A stretch of DNA of 64,000 nucleotides from the NCBI GenBank assembly GCA_013339895.1, contig JABACO010000003.1, positions 1,594,860-1,658,859 of the forward strand, read 5' to 3'. This document shows, piece by piece, positions 42,331 through 53,994 of this stretch. How positions within the stretch are numbered: the first letter of the stretch is position 1; every line of letters starts with the position of its first letter. The translations under genes were made by a program, and so were the position numbers. The notes beneath the pieces were generated by a model, which ran no database searches, was not told the DNA's origin, and was given only the letters and a program-made list of their open reading frames with translations. Origin of the DNA: Ephydatia muelleri (lineage: Eukaryota; Porifera; Demospongiae; Spongillida; Spongillidae).

Positions 42331-43006
42331 ACATGTAATGGGTAACACACCATAGACCAGTAAATGGGGTGAGGAACACACCATAGACCAGTACATGGGG
42401 TGAGGAACACACCATAGACCAGTACATGGGGTGAGGAACACACCATAGACCAGTACATGGGATGAAGAACACACCATAGACCAGTACATGGGGTGAGGAA
42501 CACACCATGGACCAGTACATGCAGTGAGGAACACACCATAGACCAGTACATGGGGTGAGGAACACACCATAGACCAGTACATGGGGTGAGAAACACACCA
42601 TAGACCAGTACATGGGGTGAGGAACACACCATAGACCAGTACATGGGATGAGGAACACACCATAGACCAGTACATGGGGTGAGGAACACACCAAAGACCA
42701 GTACATGGGGTGAGGAACACACCATAGACCAGTACATGGGGTGAGGAACACACCATAGACCAGTACATGGGGTGAGGAACACACCATAGACCAGTACATG
42801 GGGTGAGGAACACACCATAGACCAGTACATGGGGTGAGGAACACACCATAGACCAGTACATGGGGTGAGGAACACACCATAGACCAGTACATGGGGTGAG
42901 GAACACACCATAGACCAGTACATGGGATGAGGAACACACCATAGACCAGTGCATGGGGTGAGGAACACACCATAGACCAGTACATGGGGTGAGGAACACA
43001 CCATAG
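42331..43006 (-). repeat. 31-bp satellite array 5 (minus orientation)
   Basis: About 22 copies of the same 31-bp unit, reverse-complemented (GGTGAGGAACACACCATAG). It lies between two minus-strand genes, the ankyrin exons and the ROCO-death gene. Confidence 0.95.
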
Positions 43007-43613
43007 GGGTCAATCCACCTCATTTGACAAAGCAGATGGACAGCACCTCTCAGATTTTGATGCAACTTCCCATATATAGTTATCTTCATATAAGAAGACA
43101 TTTGACCATTTTTCCCTTTAATAACCTTAATGGTTTAGGAGATACGCATTGCTGAACAATTAACCACGTTACTGATAAGTTCAACTTTGAAATGCCTTAT
43201 CTTTAACCCCACTTTGAACATAGTTGCATGTTTGACATCAAATCCAAGATCTTAGGATTTAAAATCAATATATGATATGCATTTTGGTTGGAAGTCAAAG
43301 GGTTAAACATTATATCAGTTTATAACAGAGATTTCACAAATACTGTATGAAGAGCGTTGATAGTCACCACTTTTTTTTTTACCAGTGTGGATACAACATT
43401 GAACTTAGTGTTTTTGCAAAATAAAAATGTTGATTATGAATAACCCCTGAGAACCTCAAATGGTTTTATGTGCAACTGCCATTTTGAGTGGATTTAACAA
43501 TAAGTGTGGCTAAGTGGGTTACATAACATTCCAACCTCAGCAATCAAACTATAATGTAAATTAATAATTTCTGGTCTATGGTGTGTTCCTCTCGTATCAT
43601 TTTCCCTCATCTC
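43007..43613 (+). other. non-coding with one isolated satellite unit
   Basis: A single unit fragment (CTGGTCTATGGTGTGTTCCT) lies at about 43571-43591 in plus orientation, next to the ankyrin terminal exon. Otherwise nothing recognised. Confidence 0.5.
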
Positions 43614-43808
43614 TCATGCTCCTTCCACTCCCTTACCCTCCACGGGTAGCTTTGCTGCTTGCTGCAGGATCTTCTCACACATTGTCTTTCCCCTCACCAT
43701 GTCCAGTGCGGTCTCATGGTGTGCATTCTGGCTGTCCCTGGCACCATGTGCCAGGAGGATCTGCAGACACTTGGCCCTGCCATTGAGGGCGGCGTAGTGA
43801 AGGGGGGT
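43614..43808 (-). CDS. ankyrin-repeat terminal exon
   Basis: Acceptor GTGTCACACAG, phase 0. Encodes TPLHYAALNGRAKCLQILLA, HGARDSQNAHHETALDMVRG, then KTMCEKILQQAA and a short tail to a stop at 43614. TPLHYAA and ETALDMV are the canonical starts of two ankyrin repeats. It probably belongs with the ankyrin exon at 44288-44504, but the phases (1 versus 0) do not join directly, so at least one small exon is missing between them. Confidence 0.6.
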   Translation of the reverse strand, partial: TPLHYAALNGRAKCLQILLAHGARDSQNAHHETALDMVRGKTMCEKILQQAAKLPVEGKGVEGA

Positions 43809-43885
43809 CTGTGTGACACAATAAGTGGGAGTAGGAGGGGGATTGGTGGAACAATCGGGGCACCAGAATGTCATCATCATGAACA

Positions 43886-43916
<31 letters not shown>

Positions 43917-44287
43917 CTCCCTCATGTGCTTATCTAGCAAGGGGTGTCCCTTTGGGGTGCTATCTTCTCCACATTGTCCTTACATCACATTGGAGCTATT
44001 TGGTTGTTAAACCTCAGATTCAGTAACTTAGAATGCAGTTACTAACTAGGGTAACCAATTGCGTACTAGTTGTACCTATTGTGAATTGCATAGGGTACAG
44101 CAGGTGTTTAGATTTGGAGTGCTGATTGCCACATTTAATTGCTAACTGAAGTATCGTTTAGATTTAGGATTCGCTTTTTACCTGACGAAGGTCAGTTACG
44201 GACGAAACTGCATTCGGGTCGCCTGTAATAGCAACAAGTAGTAGTCACATCAACCTTTTTATAGCCACTTCGACAGATGTAATTTAC

Positions 44288-44504
44288 CTCCATTCTTCAG
44301 GAGCACCTCAAGACACTCCCAAAGTCCCTTACTTGCTGCCAAGTGGACTGCAGTGCAACCATTGTAGCGTCGGACAGGTCTGTTGATGATCTGCCGCTTA
44401 TTCACGTTGGCACGCTCAATAAACCGAGTCAGAGCCTCGCGCTGATGTAAAATAGCGCAGAGTCGTTCCGCTTCTTGCTCGATCGCGTGTGCCATAAATC
44501 TCAT
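44288..44504 (-). CDS. ankyrin-repeat first coding exon
   Basis: The first in-frame ATG is at 44504. A helical N-terminus (EQEAERLCAILHQREALTRF) is followed by one ankyrin repeat (GCTAVHLAASKGLWECLEVL, LKNGG). Donor GTAAAT at 44287, phase 1. Likely a small cytosolic ankyrin protein; partner unknown. Confidence 0.6.
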
Positions 44505-46440
44505 ACTCAATTACGCGCATCGGTAATAATATTGCACGTACGTCAACGCAAACACGTTCAGAATGTAAACATTGCACAACCGTTGTTATCGAAACTGTAA
44601 CAGAAACGTAGTTATATCGGAATCTCTGTTCGCTTAGAGCGTTATAATTTTATAGCTACCAACTACAGGCTTTCCCCATTAAGAGCGCTACATTTGCTCT
44701 TATCACACTTGGGCCCTAGATTGCGCTCCGGGGTGGTTCATTATCAGCGAATGAATACAATCATGCAAAAATGTACACAGTGTATACAACAAGTCTTCAG
44801 CTTTAGTATAAATGCATGATGCATGTCTAGCTTAGTCTGCTATTCATACCCTCTACCACACATTGGGAATGCGCTTATAACATGCGCAGTGGACTACTCT
44901 AATATAAGTGCATGGTATGTCTCGTACCCAGACCCCTCACGCCACAAGCCTTAGGAAAAAAAAAACAGCTGACCGCAGAATGTTCATGCTGGCCCTCTTT
45001 CCACCTAGTCTCGTGCCCAGACCCAATGCATCGCAGCTGCGGGTGGACTACATCATCGCGTTGCGGTGATGTAATCCTGCAGTAGAGGATTGGAAACGGC
45101 GCACGTGAGCCATACATTTGTACGGAGACTTGAGCTGCGTGCACTCCGTGAAGTTGCTAATTGGTTGTTAATTCGATTGTAAGAGCCTCTCCCCCTTTTT
45201 AAGCTGAGACATACGTTGAAACCAAGAGCAGTACCTGGTAGATCTTGGTAAGTGGATTACAAAAAGCAAACTTTCACGTTACTTTATACATCCATCAAAA
45301 TCAATTATGACGCAAGATTCACATAAATAAAGGGTCTCCCAAACGTAGTACAAATTTTTACAAAGTAATCCATCTGTACTTATTTTGTGAGCCACAATGA
45401 TCAATAAATTGATTTATAACCAGAATCGTAGGGATGCGGGATGTCGGCTATTTAGAACAAACCTAACTTTGTTTTGAAAACTAGGAGGGCAATAAATTCA
45501 AAGTTTGAGCCAGGCCTATTTTCTCTGCGGATATTGGGATAACTAAGCGAATAGACAATAAATTCTAAGCCAGGCGTACTTGGCTATTTACTGTTAGGCA
45601 AATAAAGGCGTAGCCCCACTTTGCGTATCGATCCGGATTATGAAAACCAGCTATAAATAAAACTTCAGCCCGTACACTGTGTACTCAGGCATATAAAAGC
45701 GTGTCCCGACCTTCGCTGCGTACCCAACTAAAATAATCGCGCTGGGTCTCCAGGGGTCGTCCGTATTCTCAGTTGTAAAATAACCAGTCGTTCTGATAAG
45801 GTTCATATTCATTTACAAACACACCATTCAAGAAGTTACATAACGAACGTTGACATCATAGGGTGGGATGGGCTTGGGCCCAGAGCTGTGGCTTCTAGAG
45901 GGTAGCCTTCGTCAGCTTGGAGGGAAGTTAGGCAGTGCCCAGGGAAGCTATGGTGAAGATCCAAAGGAGTGCAGGCAAGTCAAGTAACCAGTTCTTCCTC
46001 ATACACACCTCAAGACCTGTTTTGGTAAATAGCAAACACATGGTTATCATTGTCAACTACAGGGGTGAGTAGCTAGAACAGTGGACACTTACTTGCTCGA
46101 TGACAGCTGATGACACAATGTCCTGTGATCAAAGGGCCCACTGTGGCACCCATGGCAACTTGAGAACAAGGTTACCTCAGGCAGAAATTGCTTCGGATTG
46201 TAGTAGCCAGCATCTGGAGGGCCTCACTGAGTTCCAGGGATATATCATTCCTGGCAAATGGGATTGGGTAGTACCCCCCCCCCCCCCTCCCTCCCCCCCC
46301 AGCCATTAGCAACAGCCAGAGGACTCGTGCAGACACCTTATTCCTTATGCCCAAGCAGTAAGCCATTACAGAGCAGAATACACGAAAGGGAATAAATGCA
46401 CGTAAGTCTAGATGTATGACAAAGACCTAATACACTCTAA
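44505..46440 (+). other. intergenic, with foldback-element fragments
   Basis: 44915-45110 contains parts related to the MITE at 59771-59897 (GTCTCGTACCCAGACCC; GTGGACTACATCATCGC; GCGGTGATGTAATCC). A poly-C run is near 46266-46300. No supported gene. Confidence 0.4.
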
Positions 46441-46470
46441 CTTGAAGTGCCAGGAGCTACGTAATCTATA

Positions 46471-47940
46471 CTAATATACCCGACCCATAATGGCTTTAGC
46501 AGCAGACCTCGCCAGAGACATGTTGAGGTGGTGCTTGAATGTCCAAAAGCAAGCAACAAGCAAGGCATCACGAGCCTCCTTACCCCAGTTTCCATAAGAC
46601 TCCCCTGTGCAAGGAATGCATGTCCACCCCAAGTCCTCACATTTAGCGTCATTGGAGGCATGCTTCCTCTCTTCAGCAGCCCGGGCAGCTGCCCCCTCTG
46701 TGACAGCGGAGAAGTTTAGTGTGGCCGGGGTTAGAGGTGAGGTGACAGTGACATCAAAGGCTGCAGGGTGACCTCTGTCCCAACCTTGTATGAGGGAGGA
46801 TGTTGGTTGGACGGGAGTTGATATTAACACTGCCCAAGCCATACCCAACCTCTATCCTCACCGGCAGGTGAGCCTTGCGGCAAAAGCCTGCCAAAATGTC
46901 CCTCAGGAGGTTGTGCTGTGTGACCACAAAGCCTCCATGTCTGCATGAGACCGCATGGTGCCCCAGCGGGTCAAGCATGATGTCTGGGCAATAGGGACAA
47001 GAGAAACCTCCAGCAGTGTCAAGACCCAGCCACCACCTAAGAGCAACTTGGCATTCTAGATGCAAGTTCAAGCCTGGTGTTGGAGTAGCTGTTATCCAAG
47101 ACCCTGCGATAGGGGCTGACACTGAAAGGAGTCGTGCTTTATTGACTGGAGAGGAGGAAGAAAATACAGATTGAAAAATGAAACTATCCAATTTCTTAAA
47201 AAGGCTACTCTGATGTGGGGGAGAAGCGAGAACATCCTCAACTGTGACTGCTGGGACTGTATCATGTTGCGACACCTGAGAGTTAAACTGAGCAACAGCC
47301 TGCTGCAGGTGAATGTTATCAGGTGAACCAAACCCCGAAGCAGCCAAAGAGGAGATGAAAGCTGTCCTGAGAGCGAGCGAAGGCCTTGTTGGGGCTGAGC
47401 TGAGCCTGTGACCAGTTGGAATCAGGGATGTCCACAGCCAGACATGAAGTAAGACATGATCGAACATCCTCATCGAAGCGCTTCAGAGAGACTGAACAGG
47501 TGCTTGGCGGAGTGGCGCAAGACAGGTGTACATGCATGCAGGAGCTTGCGCATCGGCGAAGAAGCGAGAAAGCCGCGTGGAGGTCAACTTCAGCAACCTC
47601 TGTTATTGCACTAAGCAAATTCTTTGATTGGGTACATCTCTCTGCAAAAAATCTAGTGCAATGGATGAGGTCTCCCAAGGGGGACCCAGAATGGTCATGT
47701 TAGGATTGGGAGAGAACTTTTCTGAGGTGGGAAAGTATGAGTTCCCATTTCCACTAAACAGCTCGCATTACATACCAGTGTGAGGCATATACTCAGGCCT
47801 TGCAGAAGGTGTTTAGTGTGGCAACCTGAGGAGGATGCAATGGTGTACCCACCTCCTGCAAGCGTTTCCTTCAAAAGGCGATGGGATGCAGCTGCAAAGG
47901 GGGTACCATACAGCATTTCAGTGGCAAACACATAGCGCTA
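46471..47940 (-). pseudogene. decayed non-LTR reverse transcriptase element (copy 2)
   Basis: Several overlapping minus-strand frames align end to end with the product at 16926-18368: SPVNKARLLSVSAPIAGSW, the zinc motif CPYCPDIMLDPLGHHAVSC, then in another frame HPAAFDVTVTSPLTPATLNF, and ASNDAKCEDLGWTCIP. At least three frame changes (near 47680, 47340 and 46800) disable it. The N-terminal RT part beyond about 47940 is missing. Confidence 0.65.
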
Positions 47941-48959
47941 AATGCACAGTGGTTTAAGAGCAGGACATTGGGTATGGGTATGATGCATATTTTTTTTTGC
48001 ATAAACATTGTTGTAACTGATTGAAGTGTTACATTTTATTAGTAAAATAAGAAATAGAATTTTTTTTTTTAAAGCTGTGCACATCGAAAGTGAATTTGAT
48101 GAGCGTTTTTCATTTCTGCTTACTTGAATTTTATCTGCTTTCCAAAATATATAAATTTGCAGTTTAGTATGTGAGTAAATAGCTTTTGTTCTGCTATCTC
48201 CAATAATACTAAACTCATAGGTACTTGCTTCAAATGCGCGGTAATATGTTCCCTTTTATACGTAAAAAAACAAAAAATTTTTTCGATGTACCAACTTCAA
48301 GCACTTTTCTACACGATTCTAGGACCGAGCGAAGCAAGGAGTAACGGCCAATCGAATCTCCCGTGCATTTCCAATCCTCCAACGTAGCCGACTCCAACCG
48401 ACTTTCCGTTTAGTGCTGCAACTAAGGTTCAAACGCGCGACATAGCGATGACTGATTGATTAATAATTATTTTAATAACTGTTTAGATGAGCCGTATCCT
48501 ATGTGACGATTGGGTTCTTTCGTGTGCTGCTAGCTCCAGACAACAATAGCAGGCTACGGCAGCACCGTCTTTGTTCTTTTATGGAGGATTTGTGCTGTCT
48601 TTGTGCTCTTTGTGTCGTGCACGCATGCGTGTATCGTATGCATACCTGTATATATAATGACTTATGTGTGCCGTGTCTTTTTCTATATGCGAAGTGTGTT
48701 TGATTGCTATTTGGTTGTTTTGATTGCTATTTGGTTGTTCGAAGCTGGTCGGTGACATTATCGTGCTATTGCAGTTTGATTTCGAAGGTTTTATGGCTCA
48801 AAAGGAAAAGTCGATTTCCAACGCGGACGCTTACGACAAATACATAAAGAGATTTAAAAGCGATTGGGAGGCTTCAGGGCACTTTATTAGCGATGAAAGT
48901 TTACTTTCTGAGAAGGATCAAAGTAGCAAGTTAAAGAAACATTGATCTAATCGAATGGC
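47941..48959 (+). other. mostly non-coding; short ORF of unknown nature
   Basis: A 50-codon ORF (MAQKEKSISNADAYDKYIKR and onward) at about 48793-48945 follows an acceptor-like TGCTATTGCAG. It may be the 5' end of the transposon-derived sequence that follows. Not recognised. Confidence 0.3.
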
Positions 48960-49423
48960 CTGCTGAGAAGGAAGTGGAATAAACTAAATCGAAATAAACG
49001 GTCAGAGAAGACAATAGAAGCCTTTCTCTCCTACCAATGCTGAGTCAAAAGGGACTTTCTGAAGAGCCATTGGAGCATAATAATAAAAATCTTCGTGCAT
49101 ATCGTGAAAGATTGGCTTGAAAAGCAACGCAGCAGGCAAACCTAACAGATGTGCTAACTAGACTGTGGATCAAGTCAGATCCAATAGTGAGGAGTTATCG
49201 ATGTGTGGTTAAATGTTCATTTTGCAATGAACCACACAATGTTCGCTCCTGCCCCCGAAAACTGGAGGTCACTAGTGGGTGTGTATCATTTGAAGATCAC
49301 TTGGTTGAGTCTATTTTTACTACTGGGGAGGGAACGGATCAAGGTGTACACATGAAATATGATGAAGATACTGCTATAGCCCAACAACCTTCAACTCACA
49401 TGGCATCTGGTGATAGCATTTAA
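48960..49423 (+). pseudogene. transposon-derived fragment with zinc-knuckle-like cysteines
   Basis: Frames read LSEEPLEHNNKNLRAYRERL and LTDVLTRLWIKSDPIVRSYR, then CSFCNEPHNVRSC, a C-C-H-C cluster. The first part resembles a segment I associate with uncharacterised transposases in cnidarian genomes (from memory, unverified). A stop separates the two parts. Confidence 0.3.
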
Positions 49424-49789
49424 ACAGTGGCGTTTAAACTGAGTCCTCATTAGATTTGTAGTAATAACTAAACTTTCTATTGCAGTAATCTTATACTTGA
49501 TTACATTGGTTTGATTCTAGTTAATTAATTTGTATTAATAAAAATTATATTTTTCCACCACTTGTTAACGGTGAATAAAGAAATAGTTAACTACTGCAGG
49601 GTATCTTGTTATTCAGTTTTAAAAGCAGTACTTTTAATCTTGATTATGTTGGTTTGATATTATGTAACATAAAATACAAAACAGATATTAATTAATGTAC
49701 TCTAATTCATAACAGCTGTGTAGTAATACTTAGGTGTGGTTGGATTCTAATAAATTTAAAATGTCCTCATGGACTACACTTCTAAACCA
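49424..49789 (+). other. non-coding, nothing recognised
   Basis: AT-rich sequence before the duplicated block. Confidence 0.4.
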
Positions 49790-50029
49790 CTGTGACGTGT
49801 ATGGTGAGATGTTTACACCCCAATTATCCACACAACCGTCAGGTGTGTGAACACTTCATGTCAACTCAGCAAGTGGGAAGGCCACCCAAAGTCATTCACC
49901 CAGCTAAAGGAGGCCATGCTAATAAGCTACATTGACATAAGTATATTGACACCATTTCACCACTTCCACTAAATGCTTTGTAGCAGATGACAATTTGTTA
50001 GTTCTACAAGATCTCTGTGCTTAGAGGTT

Positions 50030-50336
50030 CTCAACCAGCCCCTGAAGCTGCCATGCAAAGCACTTGTGTGTACCAAATGCATCAGCGGATGTACAGTGTC
50101 CCTGTTGTTATGACACAGCACCATTGCATCTTAACCCTGCACCAACCTTGGTACTGAACATCTTGGGCGATATGTATTGATACACTGTGCAGCCTGTTCC
50201 AGGGACATCAAAGCTAGAAGTTTTGATGATCACCAGTGCACACCATCTCCTACTGAAGAGGAGGTGATAGCAGCTGCAGATGTTCTGAGACGAAAGTCAT
50301 CAACAAGCCCTGAGAACCCTGTTAACATGAGGAAGA
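50030..50336 (+). pseudogene. RING-type zinc fragment, copy A (broken)
   Basis: Same sequence as 53383-53733 but with a 20-base deletion after AAATGCAT (about 50083) that removes part of the zinc-binding loop and shifts frame. The downstream zinc motif HCAACSRDIKARSFDDHQC remains open. Confidence 0.55.
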
Positions 50337-50340
50337 GTAT

Positions 50341-50435
50341 GTACATACACATACACACACATGAACACACACACACACACACACACACAACACACACACA
50401 CGTGCACACACACACACGCACACACACACACACAC

Positions 50436-50491
<56 letters not shown>
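50341..50491 (+). repeat. (CA)n microsatellite
   Basis: About 150 bases of CA with interruptions; the shorter homologue is at 53741-53846. Confidence 0.95.
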
Positions 50492-50492
<1 letters not shown>

Positions 50493-50640
50493 ATATTCTG
50501 GGTCCTTACGTTGGTGTTGGGTAGATGGTAGAGCCATATATATCACGCGACCTTCTTCACATGTCCTGTGCACGTGCTGGTTAATTAATGTTTTCTCCCG
50601 ACTCCTGAATTTCTTTTTTGACGATCGCACGTGTGCGAAA

Positions 50641-51297
50641 ATGGGCCGTCGACAAAGGCGAAATCTCGCAAGAAACGCTGCGAATGCACGTTGGAAGAAA
50701 ACTTCAGATTCCGCAGAAATACCAGGAACAAATCCTATAACGTCCAACTCAAAAGCCGATATTTCTATCGTGACAAATCTGGCGTCTCCAAGTGCTGCAA
50801 TTGAAAGTCAAGGTGATGGAAAGTTAGAATCCGAAATGGAGGTGAAAGAAGATTCCTATGAGGGCAACGGCGATATCAGTGATGAAAGACAAGATGATGG
50901 AAACATGGACGGTGACGAGAACGAAGACGACGGTGATGTAAGTCAAGGTGATGAGTCCTGTGCCACCGATGACGATATCAGTGAGGACGATTCGCATATT
51001 GGCGACCCTGACTACGTACCCCCTGTCGAAATCCGTATCGATGAGGCAGACTCCCCTGATTCAAATGGCTTGTTTGTGGGTGAGTTGAGTCAGCTACATG
51101 AATTTGTTTCATCTATAAATTCGAACTCAGCATGTATGACACCCGGCTGTAAGGGAAAATTAGTTTGCACTGCTCTCAAGCGTTCTGGGTTGGGCGGTGC
51201 AGTTGATATGTCCTTTACATGTGATGGTTGTGATAACAGAAAAACAACATTTCAGAGTTCAACTAGGTACAAACCTCCTTCAGGCCGATCAAACTAA
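50641..51297 (+). CDS. transposon-associated acidic zinc protein, copy A
   Basis: 218 residues from ATG to TAA. Basic N-terminus MGRRQRRNLARNAANARWKK, a long acidic middle (DERQDDGNMDGDENEDDGDV), then two CxxC-type pairs (CMTPGCKGKL and CDGCD). It is followed about 190 bases later by a transposase-like fragment. I read it as the N-terminal exon of a DNA-transposon protein of a type widespread in cnidarians and sponges; the family name is uncertain. It is identical in protein sequence to copy B. Confidence 0.55.
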   Translation: MGRRQRRNLARNAANARWKKTSDSAEIPGTNPITSNSKADISIVTNLASPSAAIESQGDGKLESEMEVKEDSYEGNGDISDERQDDGNMDGDENEDDGDVSQGDESCATDDDISEDDSHIGDPDYVPPVEIRIDEADSPDSNGLFVGELSQLHEFVSSINSNSACMTPGCKGKLVCTALKRSGLGGAVDMSFTCDGCDNRKTTFQSSTRYKPPSGRSN

Positions 51298-51489
51298 AGC
51301 ACTGTGGGGTTCATGTTACAGGTTGCATTCTTAGTAGCTGGTTGCCCATATGCAAAATATCTTGTGTTTTGAAATACGGATTGGGCCTATTTTTGCTCAA
51401 GCAAACAAACATTCAGTCACACCATACGTAAGCTGTCTCCTAGTGTAACGTCTCTTCTGAATAATCAGTGTGAAATAGCAAAAAATGAT

Positions 51490-51819
51490 ATGAAAGCCTT
51501 ATCATGTGATGAACCTGGTAGTTGGGAAAAGGCTGTTACATGTGCTGATGGAGTATGGTTAACTAAGGGATATCATAGTACAAGTGGCAGTGCAACAGTC
51601 AGAAACTACCGAAAAAGAGTTACGTCCAGTTCATGCTGGGGCACGTATGAGGATATTTTCATTTTTGCAACTCTGCTGCAATCGCCAATTCTCGTTTATT
51701 GTTCAAATACGGTTAAGTGGGTTCACTGTTTGCATATGATGTGTGTACAGTGTGTACTGCATTTAATCAATCACGATGACTTGCATTACGATGCAGTGAA
51801 TGCTCAAATAGATTTATAG
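51490..51819 (+). pseudogene. transposase-like fragment, copy A
   Basis: CDEPGSWEKAVTCADGVWLT then KGYHSTSGSATVRNYRKR. The A-D-G-x-W-x-x-x-G-x-H-S pattern resembles the start of the catalytic region of Mutator/Kolobok-like transposases. The frame decays afterwards. Confidence 0.45.
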
Positions 51820-51879
51820 GTGCAGTGGATGGTGTTGAGTTCATCATTAGTTTGTTGCAAACCCTCACTGCATGGCAGC

Positions 51880-52115
51880 TCACCCTCATAGTAGTACTTC
51901 ACCCTCGTGGTGCTGTTTTACACCCTAACGGTGCTACTGTACACCCACATGGTGTACATACTCTCACACCCTTATGGTGCTGTTTTACACCCACATGGTG
52001 TACATACACTCACACCCTCATGGTGCTAGTGTGCACCCTCATGGTGTACATACCCTCACACCCTCATGGTGTAGGGTGTACATACTCTCACACCCTCATG
52101 GTGTAGGGTGTTAAT
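51880..52115 (+). repeat. CACCCTCATGGTG minisatellite, copy A
   Basis: Irregular tandem copies of CACCCTCATGGTG and CATACTCTCACACC. Related but differently arranged copies are at 55230-55435. Confidence 0.75.
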
Positions 52116-52654
52116 GCAGACTACAAGGAACCACACAATGTTGCAGTAAGTTCGATATTTGCAAGTAACTGTGTCAATGATTCAGCTTCCTTACAGGATT
52201 TTCGAACAGCTGACTGGAAAGAAAAGGACATTTGTGTTGTATGTTTGAGCAGTGTTAGCTTAGAGGTTATTTTCCCCTGGGTGGATTTTCCCTCAAGGGT
52301 TTGCCACTCCAGGGGTTTTTTTCCAAGGGAAAGATTGTAGGCAACAATCCCCTGAATGAGCCACTGTTATATTGCCTCGCTGCTCCAATTTTTATTTGTG
52401 TATTTATTTTTCTTTTTTGTGTAGTATAATTTGACTAATGGCTCAATTCGATATTGAATACCTTGGGGGAGGGGGGGGGGGGGGGGGGTCATGAATCATG
52501 GCGATCTGAGGGTCCAGGGGGGAGGATGGTCCTACCTGTTGTATCTAGGGGTGAGGGAGGAACAACGTGGAGTGTCCACTCAGAGACCAGAACTTCTGCA
52601 ACCATGGATACATGCATGCGCGCGCACACAGCAATACAAGAGGATGGATTTGGA

Positions 52655-53160
52655 ATCAGGGATGTCCACAGCCAGACATGAAGTAAGACATGATCGAACA
52701 TCCTCATCGAAGCGCTTCAGAGAGACTGAACAGATGCTTGGCGGAGTGGTGCGAGACAGATGTACATGCTTGCAGGAGCTTGCACATCGGCGAAGAAGCG
52801 AGAAAGCCGCGTGGAGGTCAACTTCAGCAACCTCTGTTATTGCACCAAGCAAATTCTTTGATTGGGTACATCTCTCTGCAAAACATCTAGTGCAATGGAT
52901 GAGGTCTCCCAAGGGGGACCCAGAATGGTCATGTTAGGATTGGGAGAGAACTTTTCTGAGGTGGGAAAGTATGAGTTCCCTAAACAGCTCGCATTACATA
53001 CCAGTGTGAGGCATATACTCAGGCCTTGCAGAAGGTGTTTGGTGTGGCAACCTGAGGAGGATGCAATGGTGTACCCACCTCCTGCAAGCGTTTCCTTCAA
53101 AAGGCGATGGGATGCAGCTGCAAAGGGGGTACCATACAGCATTTCAGTGGCAAACACATA
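52655..53160 (-). pseudogene. non-LTR reverse transcriptase fragment (copy 3)
   Basis: Nearly the same as 47409-47937 (RFDEDVRSCLTSCLAVDIPD; FAAASHRLLKETLAGGGYTI), so it is a partial copy of copy 2 or of the same parent. It sits exactly between the two duplicated blocks. Confidence 0.65.
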
Positions 53161-53382
53161 GCCGTGAAACGTGTATGGTGAGATGTTTACACCCCAATTA
53201 TCCACACAACCGTCAGGTGTGTGAACACTTCTAGTCAACTCAGCAAGTGGGAAGGCCACCCAAAGTCATTCACCCAGCTAAAGGAGGCCATGCTAATAAG
53301 CTACATAGACATAAGTATATTGACACCATTTCACCACTTCCACTAAATGCTTTGTAGCAGATGACAATTTGTTAGTTCTACA

Positions 53383-53733
53383 AGATCTCTGTGCTTAGAG
53401 GTTCTCAACCAGCCCCTGAAGCTGCCATGCAAAGCACTTGTGTGTACCAAATGCATTAAACAATGGATAGTGGTGTCAGCGGATGTACAGTGTCCCTGTT
53501 GTTATGACACAGCACCATTGCATCTTAACCCTGCACCCACCTTGGTACTGAACATCTTGGGCGATATGTATTGATACACTGTGCAGCCTGTTCCAGGGAC
53601 ATCAAAGCTAGAAGTTTTGATGATCACCAGTGCACACCATCTCCTACTGAAGAGGAGGTGATAGCAGCTGCAGATGTTCTGAGACGAAAGTCATCAACAA
53701 GCCCTGAGAACCCTGTTAACAAGAGGAAGAGTA
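53383..53733 (+). pseudogene. RING-type zinc fragment, copy B
   Basis: The frame reads SLCLEVLNQPLKLPCKALVC, then TKCIKQWIVVSADVQCPCCY: a C-x(n)-C-K-x-x-V-C-x-x-C...C-P-C-C zinc arrangement like a RING finger. A frame change at about 53570 (after LNILGDMY) leads into HCAACSRDIKARSFDDHQC, another zinc motif. Similar RING-plus-zinc regions occur in RAG1-like N-terminal (N-RAG-TP) transposon proteins; the link here is inference. Confidence 0.45.
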
Positions 53734-53740
53734 TGTACAT

Positions 53741-53794
53741 ACACATACACACACATGAACACACACACACACACACACACACGTGCACACACAC

Positions 53795-53845
<51 letters not shown>

Positions 53846-53846
53846 A
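53741..53846 (+). repeat. (CA)n microsatellite
   Basis: Shorter homologue of 50341-50491. Confidence 0.95.
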
Positions 53847-53994
53847 CATATTCTGGGTCCTTACGTTGGTGTTGGGTAGATGGTAGAGCCATATATATCA
53901 CGCGACCTTCTTCACATGTCCTGTGCACGTGCTGGTTAATTAATGTTTTCTCCCGACTCCTGAATTTCTTTTTGACGATCGCACGTGTGCGAAA

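Larger units (their letters stand above)
49790..52652 (+). repeat. tandem-duplicated transposon block, copy A
   Basis: Matches 53163-55971 over its whole length, in the same order: RING-type fragment, (CA)n, 218-codon ORF, transposase fragment, minisatellite, G-run. Differences are single substitutions, (CA)n length, a 20-base deletion at about 50083, and short indels. Confidence 0.85.

Noticed and set aside
50230-50747. Cys-Val and His-Thr repeat ORFs
   Set aside because: Direct translation of the (CA)n microsatellites, also at 53624-54009.
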